Shown: positions 10,584 through 21,462 of the stretch, one piece after another
Layout: each line of letters begins with the position of its first letter
Numbering within the stretch: the stretch's first letter is position 1
Source: Eunapius fragilis
Taxonomy: Eukaryota > Porifera > Demospongiae > Spongillida > Spongillidae
Reading direction: 5' to 3'
Assembly (NCBI GenBank): GCA_963681505.1
Contig: OY811985.1
Span: 5,888,859 to 5,952,858, forward strand
Length of the DNA stretch: 64,000 nucleotides
The notes under the pieces: model-generated
What the model saw: the letters and a program-made list of their open reading frames with translations, nothing else
Told to the model about the DNA's origin: nothing
The model's database searches: none
Position numbers and translations under genes: made by a program

Positions 10584-13500
10584 CTAATCTAAGATGACAT
10601 TGAAGAAGTCATGGTAGTTGACCTTCCCTGACAGCTTGGGGTCCAGCTCTTGCATGAGGTGGAACATCTGTTCACTGTTAAGAGCTATTCCACTCTGCTT
10701 TAGGACTGCCTTCAACTCGCTTGTGGTGATGTTTCCTGTACGGGCCTGGTCCATGGAACTGAACAGCCTCCGGAGTGAGCGCCAATTAGAGACCATCTGC
10801 AGGAGACCACAGGAGTGACTCATAATTCACACATTGCCCATTTATACTAAAATTAAAAATAACAGTCACACACACACTGGTACACCCCCCCCCCCCCCCC
10901 CATTGGTACACCCCTGGTACCTCCATTGGTACACCCCTGGTACCTCCATTGGTACACCCCTGGTACCCCCATTGGTACACCCCTGGTACCCCCATTGGTA
11001 CACCCCTGGTACCCCCATTGGTACACCCCTGGTACCCCCCCTTGGTACACCCCTGGTATCCCCCCTTGGTACACCCCTGGTACCCCCATTGGTACACCCC
11101 TGGTACCCCCCCTTGGTACACCCCTGGTATCCCCCCTTGGTACACCCCTGGTATCCCCCCTTGGTACACCACTGGTATCCCCCCTTGGTACACCCCTGGT
11201 ACCCCCATTGGTACACCCCTGGTACCCAAAATACTTACACCCCTCCCCCTCCCACTGGTACCTGTTTCTGTAGTTCTGCCTTTAGTCCTGGGAGGCCATA
11301 CTCTGGTTGCTGTGCCAACAGTGGGGGAGGGGCTGTGGCTGATATGATGTTCCCTGTCCTCTGTGTCAGCAGGCCTCTGATGTCATTCCCAGTGCGATAT
11401 ACATCAGTTGGTGGATTCACACGGGCCATCATTGTCTCATAATGGACCAGGTCACCATCCAGCTTAAACTTCTCAAGTAAAGCAGACAGTGCATTTGGTG
11501 TGACATCGGGACACAAGTCAGCGAGGACTAGCTATGTGGCAAAGGAAAGGAGCAAAATGAGAGGAGCATCAGTTTGTAGTGGGGGAGGGGCATCAGTTAG
11601 TAGTGGGGAGGAGCATCAGTTAGTAGTGGGGGAGGGGCATCAGTTAGTTGTGGGGAGGGGCATCAGTTAGTTGTGGGGAGGGGCATCAGTTAGTAGTGGG
11701 GGAGGGGCATCAGTTAGTGGTGGGGAGGGGCATCAGTTAGTGGTGGGAGGGGCATCAGTTAGTAGTGGGGAGGGGCATCAGTTAGTAGTGGGGAGGGGCA
11801 TCAGTTAGTAGTGGGGAGGGGCACCAGTTAGTAGTGGGGAGGGGCACCAGTTAGTGGTGGGGAGGGGCATCAGTTAGTAGTGGGGAGGGGCACCAGTTAG
11901 TGGTGGGGAGGGGCACCAGTTAGTAGTGGGGAGGAGCATCAGTTAGTGGTGGGAGGGGCATCAGTTAGTAGTGGGGAGGGGCATCAGTTAGTAATGGGGG
12001 AGGGGCATCAGTTAGTGGTGGGAGGGGCATCAGTTAGTAGTGGGGAGGAGCATCAGTTAGTGGTGGGGGAGGGGCATCAGTTTGTGGTGGGGGAGGGGCA
12101 CCAGTTAGTAGTGGGGGAGGGGCACCAGTTAGTGGTGGGAGGGGCATCAGTTAGTAGTGGGGAGGAACATCAGTTAGTAGTGGGGGAGGGGCATCAGTTT
12201 GTGGTGGGGGAGGGGCACCAGTTAGTAGTGGGGGAGGGGCACCAGTTAGTGGTGGGAGGGGCATCAGTTAGTGGTGGGGAGGGGCATCCGTTAGTGGTGG
12301 GAGAGGGGCATCAGTTAGTGGTGGGGAGGAATGCTGGTGATGGTTAATAAGGAAGAGGTGGATTATAGTGAGAGTGAGTGAAAGTGCAAGTATGAGGCAG
12401 TGTGACACTGAATAAAGTGATGATAAAGCATGCGAAAATTACATCATACCTGCATGGCAGCCATGGGAATGCGACCACTGCTATGGCTGTCAAGGGTTTT
12501 GAACTTGTTGTACAACATGGGAGCATTAGCAGCCATCTAAGGGCATACAATGTGTGTTAGGTTCCTGCTTTTGCCACTTGCCTCCCCTCCTCCTCCTCCC
12601 CTCCTCCTCCTCCTCCTCCCCTCCTCCTCCCCTCCTCCTCCTCCCTCCTCCCCTCCTCTTCCCCTCCACCCCTCCCCTCTTTTATCTCACCTTGGCTTTC
12701 AGTGCATTCAGCAACATGTCCTCATCTCTGTGCAAGGTCTTGGACCTCATAAAGCAGTGATCTTCAGTGAGAGGCTTGGTTGTGGCTGTACGTGTTGGGT
12801 GGGGTGTAGAGTATAGGGGTGCCATAGGACGAGTGAGGGTGTAGGGTGCCATGTAGGATGAGTGAGGGTGCAGGGGTGCCATAGGATGAGTGAGGGTGTA
12901 GTGTGCCATAGGATGAGTGAGGGTGTAGTGTGCCATGTAGGATGAGTGAGGGTGCAGGGGTGCCATAGGATGAGTGAGGGTGCAGTGTGCCATGTAGGAT
13001 GAGTGAGGGTGTAGGGTATCATGTGGGATGAGTGAGGGTGTAGGGTATCATGTGGGATGAGTGAGGGTGTAGGGGTGCCATAGGATGAGTGAGGGTGTAG
13101 GGGTGTCATAGGATGAGTGAGGGTGTAGGGTGCCATGTGGGATGAGTGAGGGTGTAGGGTGCCATGTAGGATGAGTGAGGGTGTAGGGGTGGCAAATGAC
13201 AGAGATGGCAATACACATACTTACTACTCACTCTTAGGGTTCCTTTGCTGTCCCAGGTTCCTGATGAACTCATGGTAGTTGACTGTTCCATCCTTATTCT
13301 TTACCAGCTTGGCCCAGAGGGCTTGCAACTCCTGTTTGGTTGCACGGATCTCATGCCTGGATAGTTAAAGTGGTTGTATCTCAGCTCACACTTAGGGGCA
13401 TAGCTGCAATTATCTGAACTCCACTACTGCATGGGCGTACCCTGGATTTATGCTGAGTAGGGCAATTTTGATTTATTATTATTTTGTTACCTTGCTGATA

Positions 13501-16190
13501 AAAAATACTTATATGTAATGCAGCTAATCTCAATTTCAATATGATTAATATTGCAAGCCTAATATTTGTGTACCACGTTTAAATTAACATCCCATTATTA
13601 AAAAAAAGGTGACACCATTATTACCTCATCAATACATTATTCATGACTGGCAGAGTCATTCTTCCAGTGTTGTTGGTGTCCAGTGCATTGAAAGACTGTA
13701 AACAGATGACGTCCAATTGAAGAGTGTAAGGACACTACAAACTAATGTCTCTCCATCACCTCAAGAAACTGGTGTGGCCTGTTCCAGACAAGGTCCCTGA
13801 TGTCTTCCTCAAGCTGCACATAATAGCAGTAAGCCACAGACCCTCTTAATATCCCAACAGTATCCCAAAAGTATCATCTTAATATCCCAAATGTACTCTA
13901 TCCTCTTAATACCTCCAACTGTTACCTTCTTAATGTCCACGGCATCGTGTAACTCCAATTCAACATGTAGCTTTTTTTCTTGTGGTTTCCCATTTTCAAA
14001 CATAGCAAGAAACTTTGAATATGGTACCCAGGTGCCATCTTTGGGGCACAGCTGTTCCATCAACCTGCTGATCTGGGTGTCCATTGAGTTGTCCCCAATG
14101 TGGTCATGAATACACTTGATGAAGTCGTCCCTAGTGACATAACCGCAATTCTTTGGGTCGTGAGTCCTAAATTAGCAACATACATAGTACAGGGGAATAT
14201 ATTGGACAGAAATTACTGGAATGATCCCAGGAGACCAAGGAACTTGTTGTGAAGGTGGCAAACTATTTGGAACTCTGCCTCGTCTGCCGATGTACAGGCC
14301 CTGCCATCCTTTGATTCCCTGAAACTGAAGCGATGTGTCAGGGAATCATTGCAGGTGGAGATTGCTTAATTTTATCCACCCAATGTGCTTTGAGGTTCAT
14401 TGCATGCTGCACTGCCTGCTACTGTTAGGATGTAGGCACATGCCTTGAGAGGGGATCTCCCTAGTTAAACTCACCCCTTGTGTGGGTCCGAAACCAGGCT
14501 GTGCGCAAGTCCATCTCTGGAACGTGATGTGAACCTATCCATGAAGGACTTGTAGTCCACTAAACACCCATCTTTAACCCCTGCCCTCTGCAGCAGCTCA
14601 GTCATGTGATACGGGGTAATTCTGACTCCCACAGTGGTCAGAACGTCTCTCAGCTTTTCAGCAGTTATCTGTTTGAGAGCAGAGCTTTTGAGATGAGACA
14701 TGGCCGTTTGAACATACATGTATATGTGTGTGTATGTATGTATGTGTGTGTGTGTTGTGTGCATATGACATGTGTGCATAGTATAGACTCACCATTCCGC
14801 AGTTCAAGGTATCACAAGCGCGCAATGCCTGAAGCAGTGAGGTGAGGTTCTTGTTCAGTTCATTCTCTACTTTCTCAATCTCTGGTGATCTGACTTCACC
14901 CACTGAAGCACGGATGACGTGTGCAGTGCATACGTGTGGTGTTGAATGCACAATACGTTTGCAACATCATGGTTTGTGTGCATTTTTAGGGTTTACCCAA
15001 GGAAATGGCACACCTTTTGAGATGGAACTGTGCTTCCCTCCATCACCACCACCAGTAAAGCCCAACTCCTTGGACAGCTGTGACATGGGTACAGAGCCCT
15101 TGTCCAGCTGCTTGTACCTGATGTGAGAGGGAAGTGACAGATGACAGGAGGAGGGAGGGGCAAAAGTAGGGAGGATTTACTGAAGCAGTGCCCACCTTCT
15201 CCATGCAGACTCAAGTTCGCTATCAGGAAGCTCAATGTCCAATGATTTGAGGACACTCCTAAATTCTTGTTTGGTAACAGCAGACACCACCTCACTGTTG
15301 TGTGTAGTGTGGATTAATCTGGGCAGAGGCAGGGAGCTGCTACTAGTGATCCAAGCCAAAGAGTATAAACAAAAGATGGCATTAAAAAAAGGTTGTCACA
15401 TATTTTACCTGTCCTTCACTTTTGTCTTGTGAGCATCAGCAGTGGTGATATGGTGGGGAGGGCACAGGGTTTTCTTTCTCAGGTGGGGGTCAGTCTTGTG
15501 GAACTTTGAGTAGAAGTCTTCGAATGATATGAGCTTCATATCTGAGAGATTCATTCTGAAAAAGCGTGGTTTTTCCTGTAAAAATGCAATTTGGAGTGGG
15601 AGGGGGGAGGACCTGTTAAGGAGGGCCGAATACTGTCTCTGCGTGATGCCCGCGAGTGTATTACACAGGATTCTGTAGAATGCCTCCTTGGTGATGGTGC
15701 CGTGACCCCGGGGGTCAAACGCCCGAAATGCTTGTCGCAAAGAAAGGAACTTGTTGGCTTGCATTTTGGTTCCAATTAATTCCATAAGCTTCATTAAATT
15801 GCAGTGCATAAAAGTGCATAAAAGATGATTAAATAAATTCGCGACTTAAAAAAATAATAATGCAGTAATAAGTATGAATTCAGTTTTGCGAATGCATGCC
15901 CGCGAACAATTTAATTTTAACACTAATACCTCATCAGTTTTGAGGTTTTGGGCTTCCGTAGCAGGGCGCCTCAACTCCTCTGGGGACATTCGCGGCAGTA
16001 CCGCGCCATCCACGCTGGTGGCGGGACGTTTTGCGTTATTACTGCGCCTCAAGTCTTCTGAGGTGGAGCCTCGCACCTCCAAATCCTTGCAATTCTCCGC
16101 TTTGCGGCTTGCGGAGTGAGGAAGGTGAGGGAGCAGGGACAGCGGGGTGCCGCGGGAAGCAGTAGCTGTAGCTGTGGCGGGGCAACTCAT
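10584..16190 (-). CDS. EFCAB6: multi-EF-hand protein, EFCAB6-like
   Basis: Sixteen exons join in phase: 16190-15930, 15788-15613, 15555-15409, 15318-15196, 15117-15014, 14902-14793, 14668-14475, 14324-14217, 14166-13926, 13813-13760, 13695-13625, 13356-13232, 12785-12691, 12536-12450, 11531-11262, 10796-10584. The product is 792 residues, about half the human protein. It is a string of EF-hand pairs, many degenerate: FDPRGHGTITKEAF, LDTNNTGRMTLPVM, KNKDGTVNYHEF, MDQARTGNITTSELKAVL. The C-terminal repeat (SNWRSLRRLFSSMDQ to GKVNYHDFFNVILD) aligns well with the C-terminus of EFCAB6/DJBP, a testis and ciliary calcium-binding protein. The start is the ATG at 16190. Three neighbouring introns (10797-11261, 11532-12449, 12786-13231) are filled with unrelated minisatellites. 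Its start codon is 124 bp from the divergent HMG-box gene; its stop is 110 bp from that of MINPP1. Confidence 0.85.
10891..11228. repeat. 23-bp minisatellite in the last EFCAB6 intron
   Basis: About 14 copies of a 23-bp unit (GGTACACCCCTGGTACC plus ATT/CTT variants). The unit contains a nested GGTAC direct repeat. Confidence 0.9.
11571..12337. repeat. 23-25-bp minisatellite in an EFCAB6 intron
   Basis: More than 30 copies of a unit with core GGGAGGGGCATCAGTTAGT. Adjacent copies differ by TAGTAG/TGGTGG and CAT/CAC, giving higher-order blocks (for example at 12020-12130 and 12130-12250). Confidence 0.9.
12801..13192. repeat. 27-29-bp minisatellite in an EFCAB6 intron
   Basis: About 14 copies with core GATGAGTGAGGGTGTAGGG and alternating CCATAG/CCATGTAG ends. 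Confidence 0.9.
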
Positions 16191-16314
16191 GAGCGCGAAT
16201 GGCAAAAGTGAAGTGTGAAATATTATTAGGTGTCAAACTACTTGCGAGCTCCGCCCGCAAAACCTGCTTCAATTATCCGTTAGAGCAGAAAATTCGAAGG
16301 GGGGGGTCTGATGG

Positions 16315-19300
16315 ATGGATATATTGAAGGAGTTACAGTTGTTCGAGGATGCTTCAAATGACGTGGAAACTAACACCTTGCTAGGTGAGGGGCATTATGG
16401 CAGTCTTTTGAAATATGCTATATGAAGAAATTTGACGTTCTAGGCCAACGGAACCTTACTCTCCATCGGAGCAAGTCAACAGAAGACCTTCATTCCCCAG
16501 AAGAGAGGCATTCTTTGGACATATACAGGCACGTGGTGATTGTAGTACGTTAGCATGGTTTTATATCTTTTTAAAAAAAAAAAACAGAACCGCTTTCCCA
16601 GCGTCGGCTGTGTTTACCGGTGCTTCCGCCGCCGTATCCGGAGAGTCACATGGCGGAGTCCGAGCGGCCAGTGTCTCCTTCACGGGCATCGAGGCCCCCG
16701 TCCCCGAAGTAGACCTGGGCAGCGTCTCCCACGAGATGCCCATGTGCCTGTTGCAGGAGGATGAGGGAAACGAAGAGGAACTGATAAGGCTTCTCTCCGG
16801 CCACGAAAAGGAGTGGTTGCTGCAGGCTGCATGCGCGGGCCAAGGTACGAACGAGGGGACCGCGAAGGACGGCACGGAGAGCACGTGGTGCTCCGAGTCG
16901 CAAGGAAGCCTGTTGGACGACTCCGGTATCATCCTGCCCGACGACCTTCATCTCCTGGTGGGGGGGGTTCCCGCCATGAGCGCGCTGGACTTCCACCTCC
17001 AGGGACCGGCCGGCGAAATCGCTGTAGCAGAAGTTGACGCGAACCACCACCGCCAGCCGAGGTCCCCCAGCGTGAGCAAAGCGGCCGCGTTGCAAGCTGC
17101 TGCCACCATTCAGGACCAGCTGCTTCGGGAACTGGCCTTGCATCTGTCTGGGGGTGTGGCCGTTGCCAAGGACGCGGGCGACGCCACCACAGCTGGCAAT
17201 GCCTCCGAGTGTGAGCTGTCGGCTGTCCTAGAGGCAGCTGGGGTCCCAATGATGTCGTCATCCGTTTTGTCCCCCAAGATGCCTGAAGAAGTGGCCCCTT
17301 TCACATCACCTCAAGCATACAACCGTCAGACGGCAGGTGCACAGCAGCACCTCCACCAGCTGCCTCCTCTGTGCAATGTACCTCCCCCCTCTTCACGCCT
17401 CTCTCTGCTCCACTCCTCTCAGCCTTGCCCTCATCCCCAGACCATCACTCTTCCGCAAGCAATAAATATCCTTGCAGCAGCAGTCGCTATGGGTACTCCG
17501 ACTACACAATCACCAGAACTGGTCCAACCAGTTCATGTGGCAAGTCAAGCAACACTAAGTGAACTTTCCAGATGCCTCCGACCACATCCTCTGACAACAG
17601 GGGGCCTTGCAGTGAGACCAACCACAGGTGCCAACCTGGTACCACCACGGCAGACAATTGCTGCCAACTTAATGTCATCAAGACAGACCAACACATGCAA
17701 TTTGACACCATGTACATCAAAGATCAGCATAGCCAATTCAACGTCACCAGGACAGTCCAATGCAACCAACATCAAACCTTCACGACAGACCATCACAACC
17801 AATGCGACACCGTCAAGACTTATCAGTGTGGCTTCATTGTCTGCTTGCAATTCTGGCCTGTCTGCACATGATGTGCCATGGGACCAAGTGACCCTGAAGT
17901 CACCAAGTAGATCCCCTGCTTCTAGTACCTGTCAGAGAACATCTACCTCCTCACCTTTGCTCGGTGGCACCCTTAACATCCCCACCTCCTCACCTTTGCT
18001 CGGTGGCACCCTTAACATCCCCACCTCCTCACCTTTGCTCGGTGGCACCCTTAACATCCCCACCTCCTCACCTTTGCTCGGTGGCACCCTTAACATCCCC
18101 ACCTCCTCACCTTTGCTCGGTGGCACCCTTAACATACCCACCTCCTCACCTTTGCTCGGTGGCACCCTTAACATCCCCACCTCCTCACCTTTGCTCGGTG
18201 GCACCCTTAACATCCCCACCTCCTCACCTTTGCTCGGTGGCACCCTTAACATACCCACCTCCTCACCTTTGCTCGGTGGCACCCTTAACATCCCCACCTC
18301 CTCACCTTTGCTCGGTGGCACCCTTAACATCCCCACCTCCTCAACTTTGCCCCGTGGCACCCTTACCTTGCCCATATCAGGGGAATGTCAGAGCAATATT
18401 GCAGCTGAGAAGCACCACACCTCCATATCACATGCCTCTGATGTTCCCCTCCCACCTACCTTCGAAACAGACAATGTCACCCCACCCTCCTCTGCTGATG
18501 GGGTATCTCCGGGACATCCAGTTGAAGGTATATCTCTCTGCTTTCCAGTAGTTGACTGGACCTCCGGAAAGGTGCAGGGGAGGATGGTCTCCATGTCAGC
18601 CACGCCCATCACTTTGCTACCGCCTAAACCCCCGATACCAGAGAAAGACACCCCAGCGTCATGCAGCGGCGAACCCAAGGTGTGTGCACTTGGTTGATAT
18701 GGTGACGTACAGAGTTATGTTTGCAAATGTTTCAGCCTAAACGTGGGCACTCTGGAGGTTGGCGGAAGGGAAAGAGGAGAAAAGTAGCAAGTGTTTTGCC
18801 CCCCAAGCCTCCAGTTACTGCGTACGTTCTCATACCTGCTGTTCACCTGCTTTCAAATACCCTTGTTCACATTTTACGCACACCTTGCACGACAAAAGGT
18901 ATGGCATTTTCCTATCTGAACACAGGGCTAATCTCACAAAAGAAATGGGAACTCTTTCAATGTCAAGCCTTTCAAAGCAGCTTGGTGCAAGGTGGTCAAC
19001 CCTTGATGAAGAAAAAAAAATGGTGAGGGTGTGACTAGGATGTGAGATGTGGTCTGATGTCATTTATTGTGGCCTGACCAGGAGTACCAGACGAAGGCTG
19101 ATGGGGACAGACAACGTTATCTGCGTGAACTAAAGACTTATCTTTGTGAAGTCCACCAGGGTAAACGTGTGTCAGTGGGATCAATGGTGTTAAGTGTGAT
19201 GACGGATTGTGCATTCTGATGTAAAAATTTATGTACTTGAGAGGAGGGGTAGGAGGTGTAGTGTTTGCATTATGAGTGTGCCTGCATCAGATAACCTGTG

Positions 19301-20525
19301 GTGCCATTCTAACCACAGCTACTGCAGAGGACCGTATAGGAACTTTGGAACTCTTCGTTTCCAAAAACGTTTCGCAGGAGGAAGACGACAATCTCCTTTT
19401 CTGCCAGATATGCAAGCTAACCTTTATCTCCTTGCATAACAAGAGGACTCACTACTCAGGGAAGCTGCACATGGATGCCCTCCTGCAGTGCATCAAAGAG
19501 GCCATGGCCAACAGATCAGACAGGAAAGTACCACCGCAGCCTGATGCTGTCCAGCCTGCCAGGGGTAGACGTGGCGACCACAACAGCAGAAGGGCAAAGA
19601 AACTGAAGGGTAGCAGGAGTGATGTTCCAAGTGGCTCTTCCGACAGTATGGACAGCCAGTATGAAGTCGTTGATAACCAGCAATCAGAGGATGACAATTA
19701 TACTGGTTTGTCGAAGAGTATGAACACTTTAGACAGCAACGAAGAGGACAATCAGGCTGACTGTACAGATGCTCACTCAGACACTGGCCATCAAGGTGCC
19801 AGTTTGGACTGTGAACACCCTATGGAGGAGGAGGGTGGTTACCTAAAGGCTGGTGGCGCCTGTGAAAAGCATCAGAGATGCTGTGATGGCAATGATACCT
19901 GTGGGCAACAATCAGGTGATTGTCATAGCATTCAAGGGGGCCACCTGGGGCGGTGCCATCCCCCCCACACACCTGCTTGTCCAGAGGACTGGCATCCTGC
20001 TGCAGAACAAAACTGTGCCGCGATCACTTCAGACAACCATTCACCACCACCATCATCATCTACAATGGGTCGCGAAGCACAGCCCCCTGTGCAACGTGAC
20101 GCGGGGAGGGCGTCTGAGCGCCCAACTGCTGTGCAGAGGGGCGTGGCAAACGAGCATCCGCTACAACGGGGAGCGGTGGGTGTGGAATTGTATTCCACTA
20201 TAAGCAAACAGATGGCTGACTTTGCTATCACCTATTCTTGTAAGTTCCTCCAATGGTAGTATTACCGTGTGAACTGTGGTGCTATTTAAGGCTCCTTTTG
20301 CACAACAGGTTGTGCCAACACAAAGGGCAGTAGCGATACTCCTGGATACATGGCAAGTAGCCATAAATGGGAGGGATATAGTGCTAACAGTTTTTGTCTT
20401 CTCCACCCCTAACTATGTAGCTTCCTAATGATCACTATGGCAACAATCTAACTGCACTAAAGGAACGGGCAACACAGCTAAAGGATTCTATTACACACTT
20501 GCTAAAAGCACTGGACAATGTGTAA
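16315..20525 (+). CDS. HMG-box and U1-type zinc-finger protein with 13-residue tandem repeats
   Basis: Exons: 16315-16384, 16444-16528, 16588-18679, 18736-18821, 18899-19022, 19082-19160, 19319-20239, 20309-20352, 20421-20525; about 1201 residues. A long disordered N-terminal part contains eleven copies of TSSPLLGGTLNIP (17939-18370). A basic stretch (GWRKGKRRK) leads into one HMG box: PPKPPVTAYGIFLSEHRANL, then LSKQLGARWSTL and a DRQRYLRELKTY helix, most like the HMG20/TOX-type boxes. It is followed by a zinc finger, CQIC with two His about 12 residues later (HNKRTHYSGKLH), and a short C-terminal helix. DNA or chromatin binding in the nucleus is inferred. Two introns would be GC-AG: AG|GCACGT at 16529 (weak) and ATG|GCAAGT at 20353. 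Without the latter the frame stops at 20259. I do not recognise an orthologue with this domain order. Confidence 0.7.
17939..18370 (+). repeat. 39-bp coding minisatellite in the HMG-box gene
   Basis: Eleven in-frame units code for TSSPLLGGTLNIP. Ten are almost identical at the DNA level, differing mainly by C or A at one third-codon-like site (ATCCCC/ATACCC); the last is degenerate. Confidence 0.95.
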
Positions 20526-20730
20526 TGAAGGTGTTTTTGAGTCAGATCCTCTGAATCAATTTACGTGTAATGCAATATCACCTCACAGACCTAAACGCAA
20601 ATTTGGAGAGTCATAAAGCAATTTTCAACCTAAGCAGGTGATCAAAACTGTTTTTCATGATCAAAAGGATTTAATGTTGTCAACACAAAGAGGTGACACA
20701 AAACAGAAAAAAGTGTTACAGAACGTAGTT

Positions 20731-21303
20731 TTACTGCTTGTCAGCAGTACTGCCACCACCACCACCTGCTTGCATGATTAGTGTAATGTTATCCCCTCTT
20801 AGAAGAATTCGTCCTAGTAAAACACATAACAAGTGAGCAACGGTTTTTTTTTTAAATTTTACACACACACTGTTGACACAACCCACCGATCTGTTTTCTC
20901 GCATCTGTTTTAACAAAAACTTCTTCAGAATCGTCCATGACGACATTCATAAATTCGTCAAAGCCCTGTGGACAGAACAGCAAAGCAAGATTGAGCGCAT
21001 GAATGGTAAATAGGGCCTTACAATAATCACTCCCTCCAGTCTCATATTCGTTCGACCGTAGAGCCACACTTGAACTCTAGATTTCTGAAATAGGTCAGTA
21101 GCAACAGAGGTTATTTGCATCCATCTTAAACGAATGTGACTTACACTTTGTAGGTAACGAAATATGAGGTTCTACATAATGTCAAGGATACAAGACATGC
21201 GTGGTATGCAGCTTATTTACGCATCTAAATACAAGCATGCAATTTTTGAGGATACTATGGGTTGGACCATAACCTTCTGGACTTTTTGAGCACGGTAGGC
21301 CAT
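20731..21303 (-). CDS. SNRPE: small nuclear ribonucleoprotein E (SmE)
   Basis: Five exons, 21303-21256, 21171-21145, 21084-21022, 20965-20887 and 20813-20731, give 99 residues. The protein begins MAYRAQKVQKVMVQPI and continues NLIFRYLQS, SRVQVWLYGRTNMRLEG, GFDEFMNVVMDDSEE and GRILLRGDNITLI. These are the Sm1 and Sm2 motifs of SmE, one of seven Sm proteins that form the ring on U1, U2, U4 and U5 snRNAs in the spliceosome. The length fits the family, except that the tail is extended to a Gly-rich segment (AGGGGGSTADKQ). Exon 2 is only 27 nt. The start codon lies 159 bp from that of the divergent TNPO3 gene. Confidence 0.97.
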
Positions 21304-21462
21304 TCTACAACAGTCTACCACCACGGAATCGATACTCTAATTAATCCGCACCTCAACGCGCGCGCGTTAGATAGTAATTATTCGTTATACGCGCTGTCAC
21401 GCACATCGTATACTTAATAGTCATCGTATACTTTAGTTTTCGTATGTTTGCAAGAGACGGCA

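Noticed and set aside
11946..12347. 133-codon open frame with HQLVVGEG-type repeats
   Set aside because: Translation of an intronic minisatellite on the strand opposite to EFCAB6.
15556..15612. Continuous open frame joining EFCAB6 exons 2 and 3
   Set aside because: The frame is open, but splicing from 15613 to 15555 restores normal EF-hand spacing and uses a strong TTTTTCAG acceptor.
16646..17143. Antisense 165-codon frame over the HMG-box gene
   Set aside because: It is the reverse strand of a GC-rich coding exon and shows no splice sites or family features of its own.
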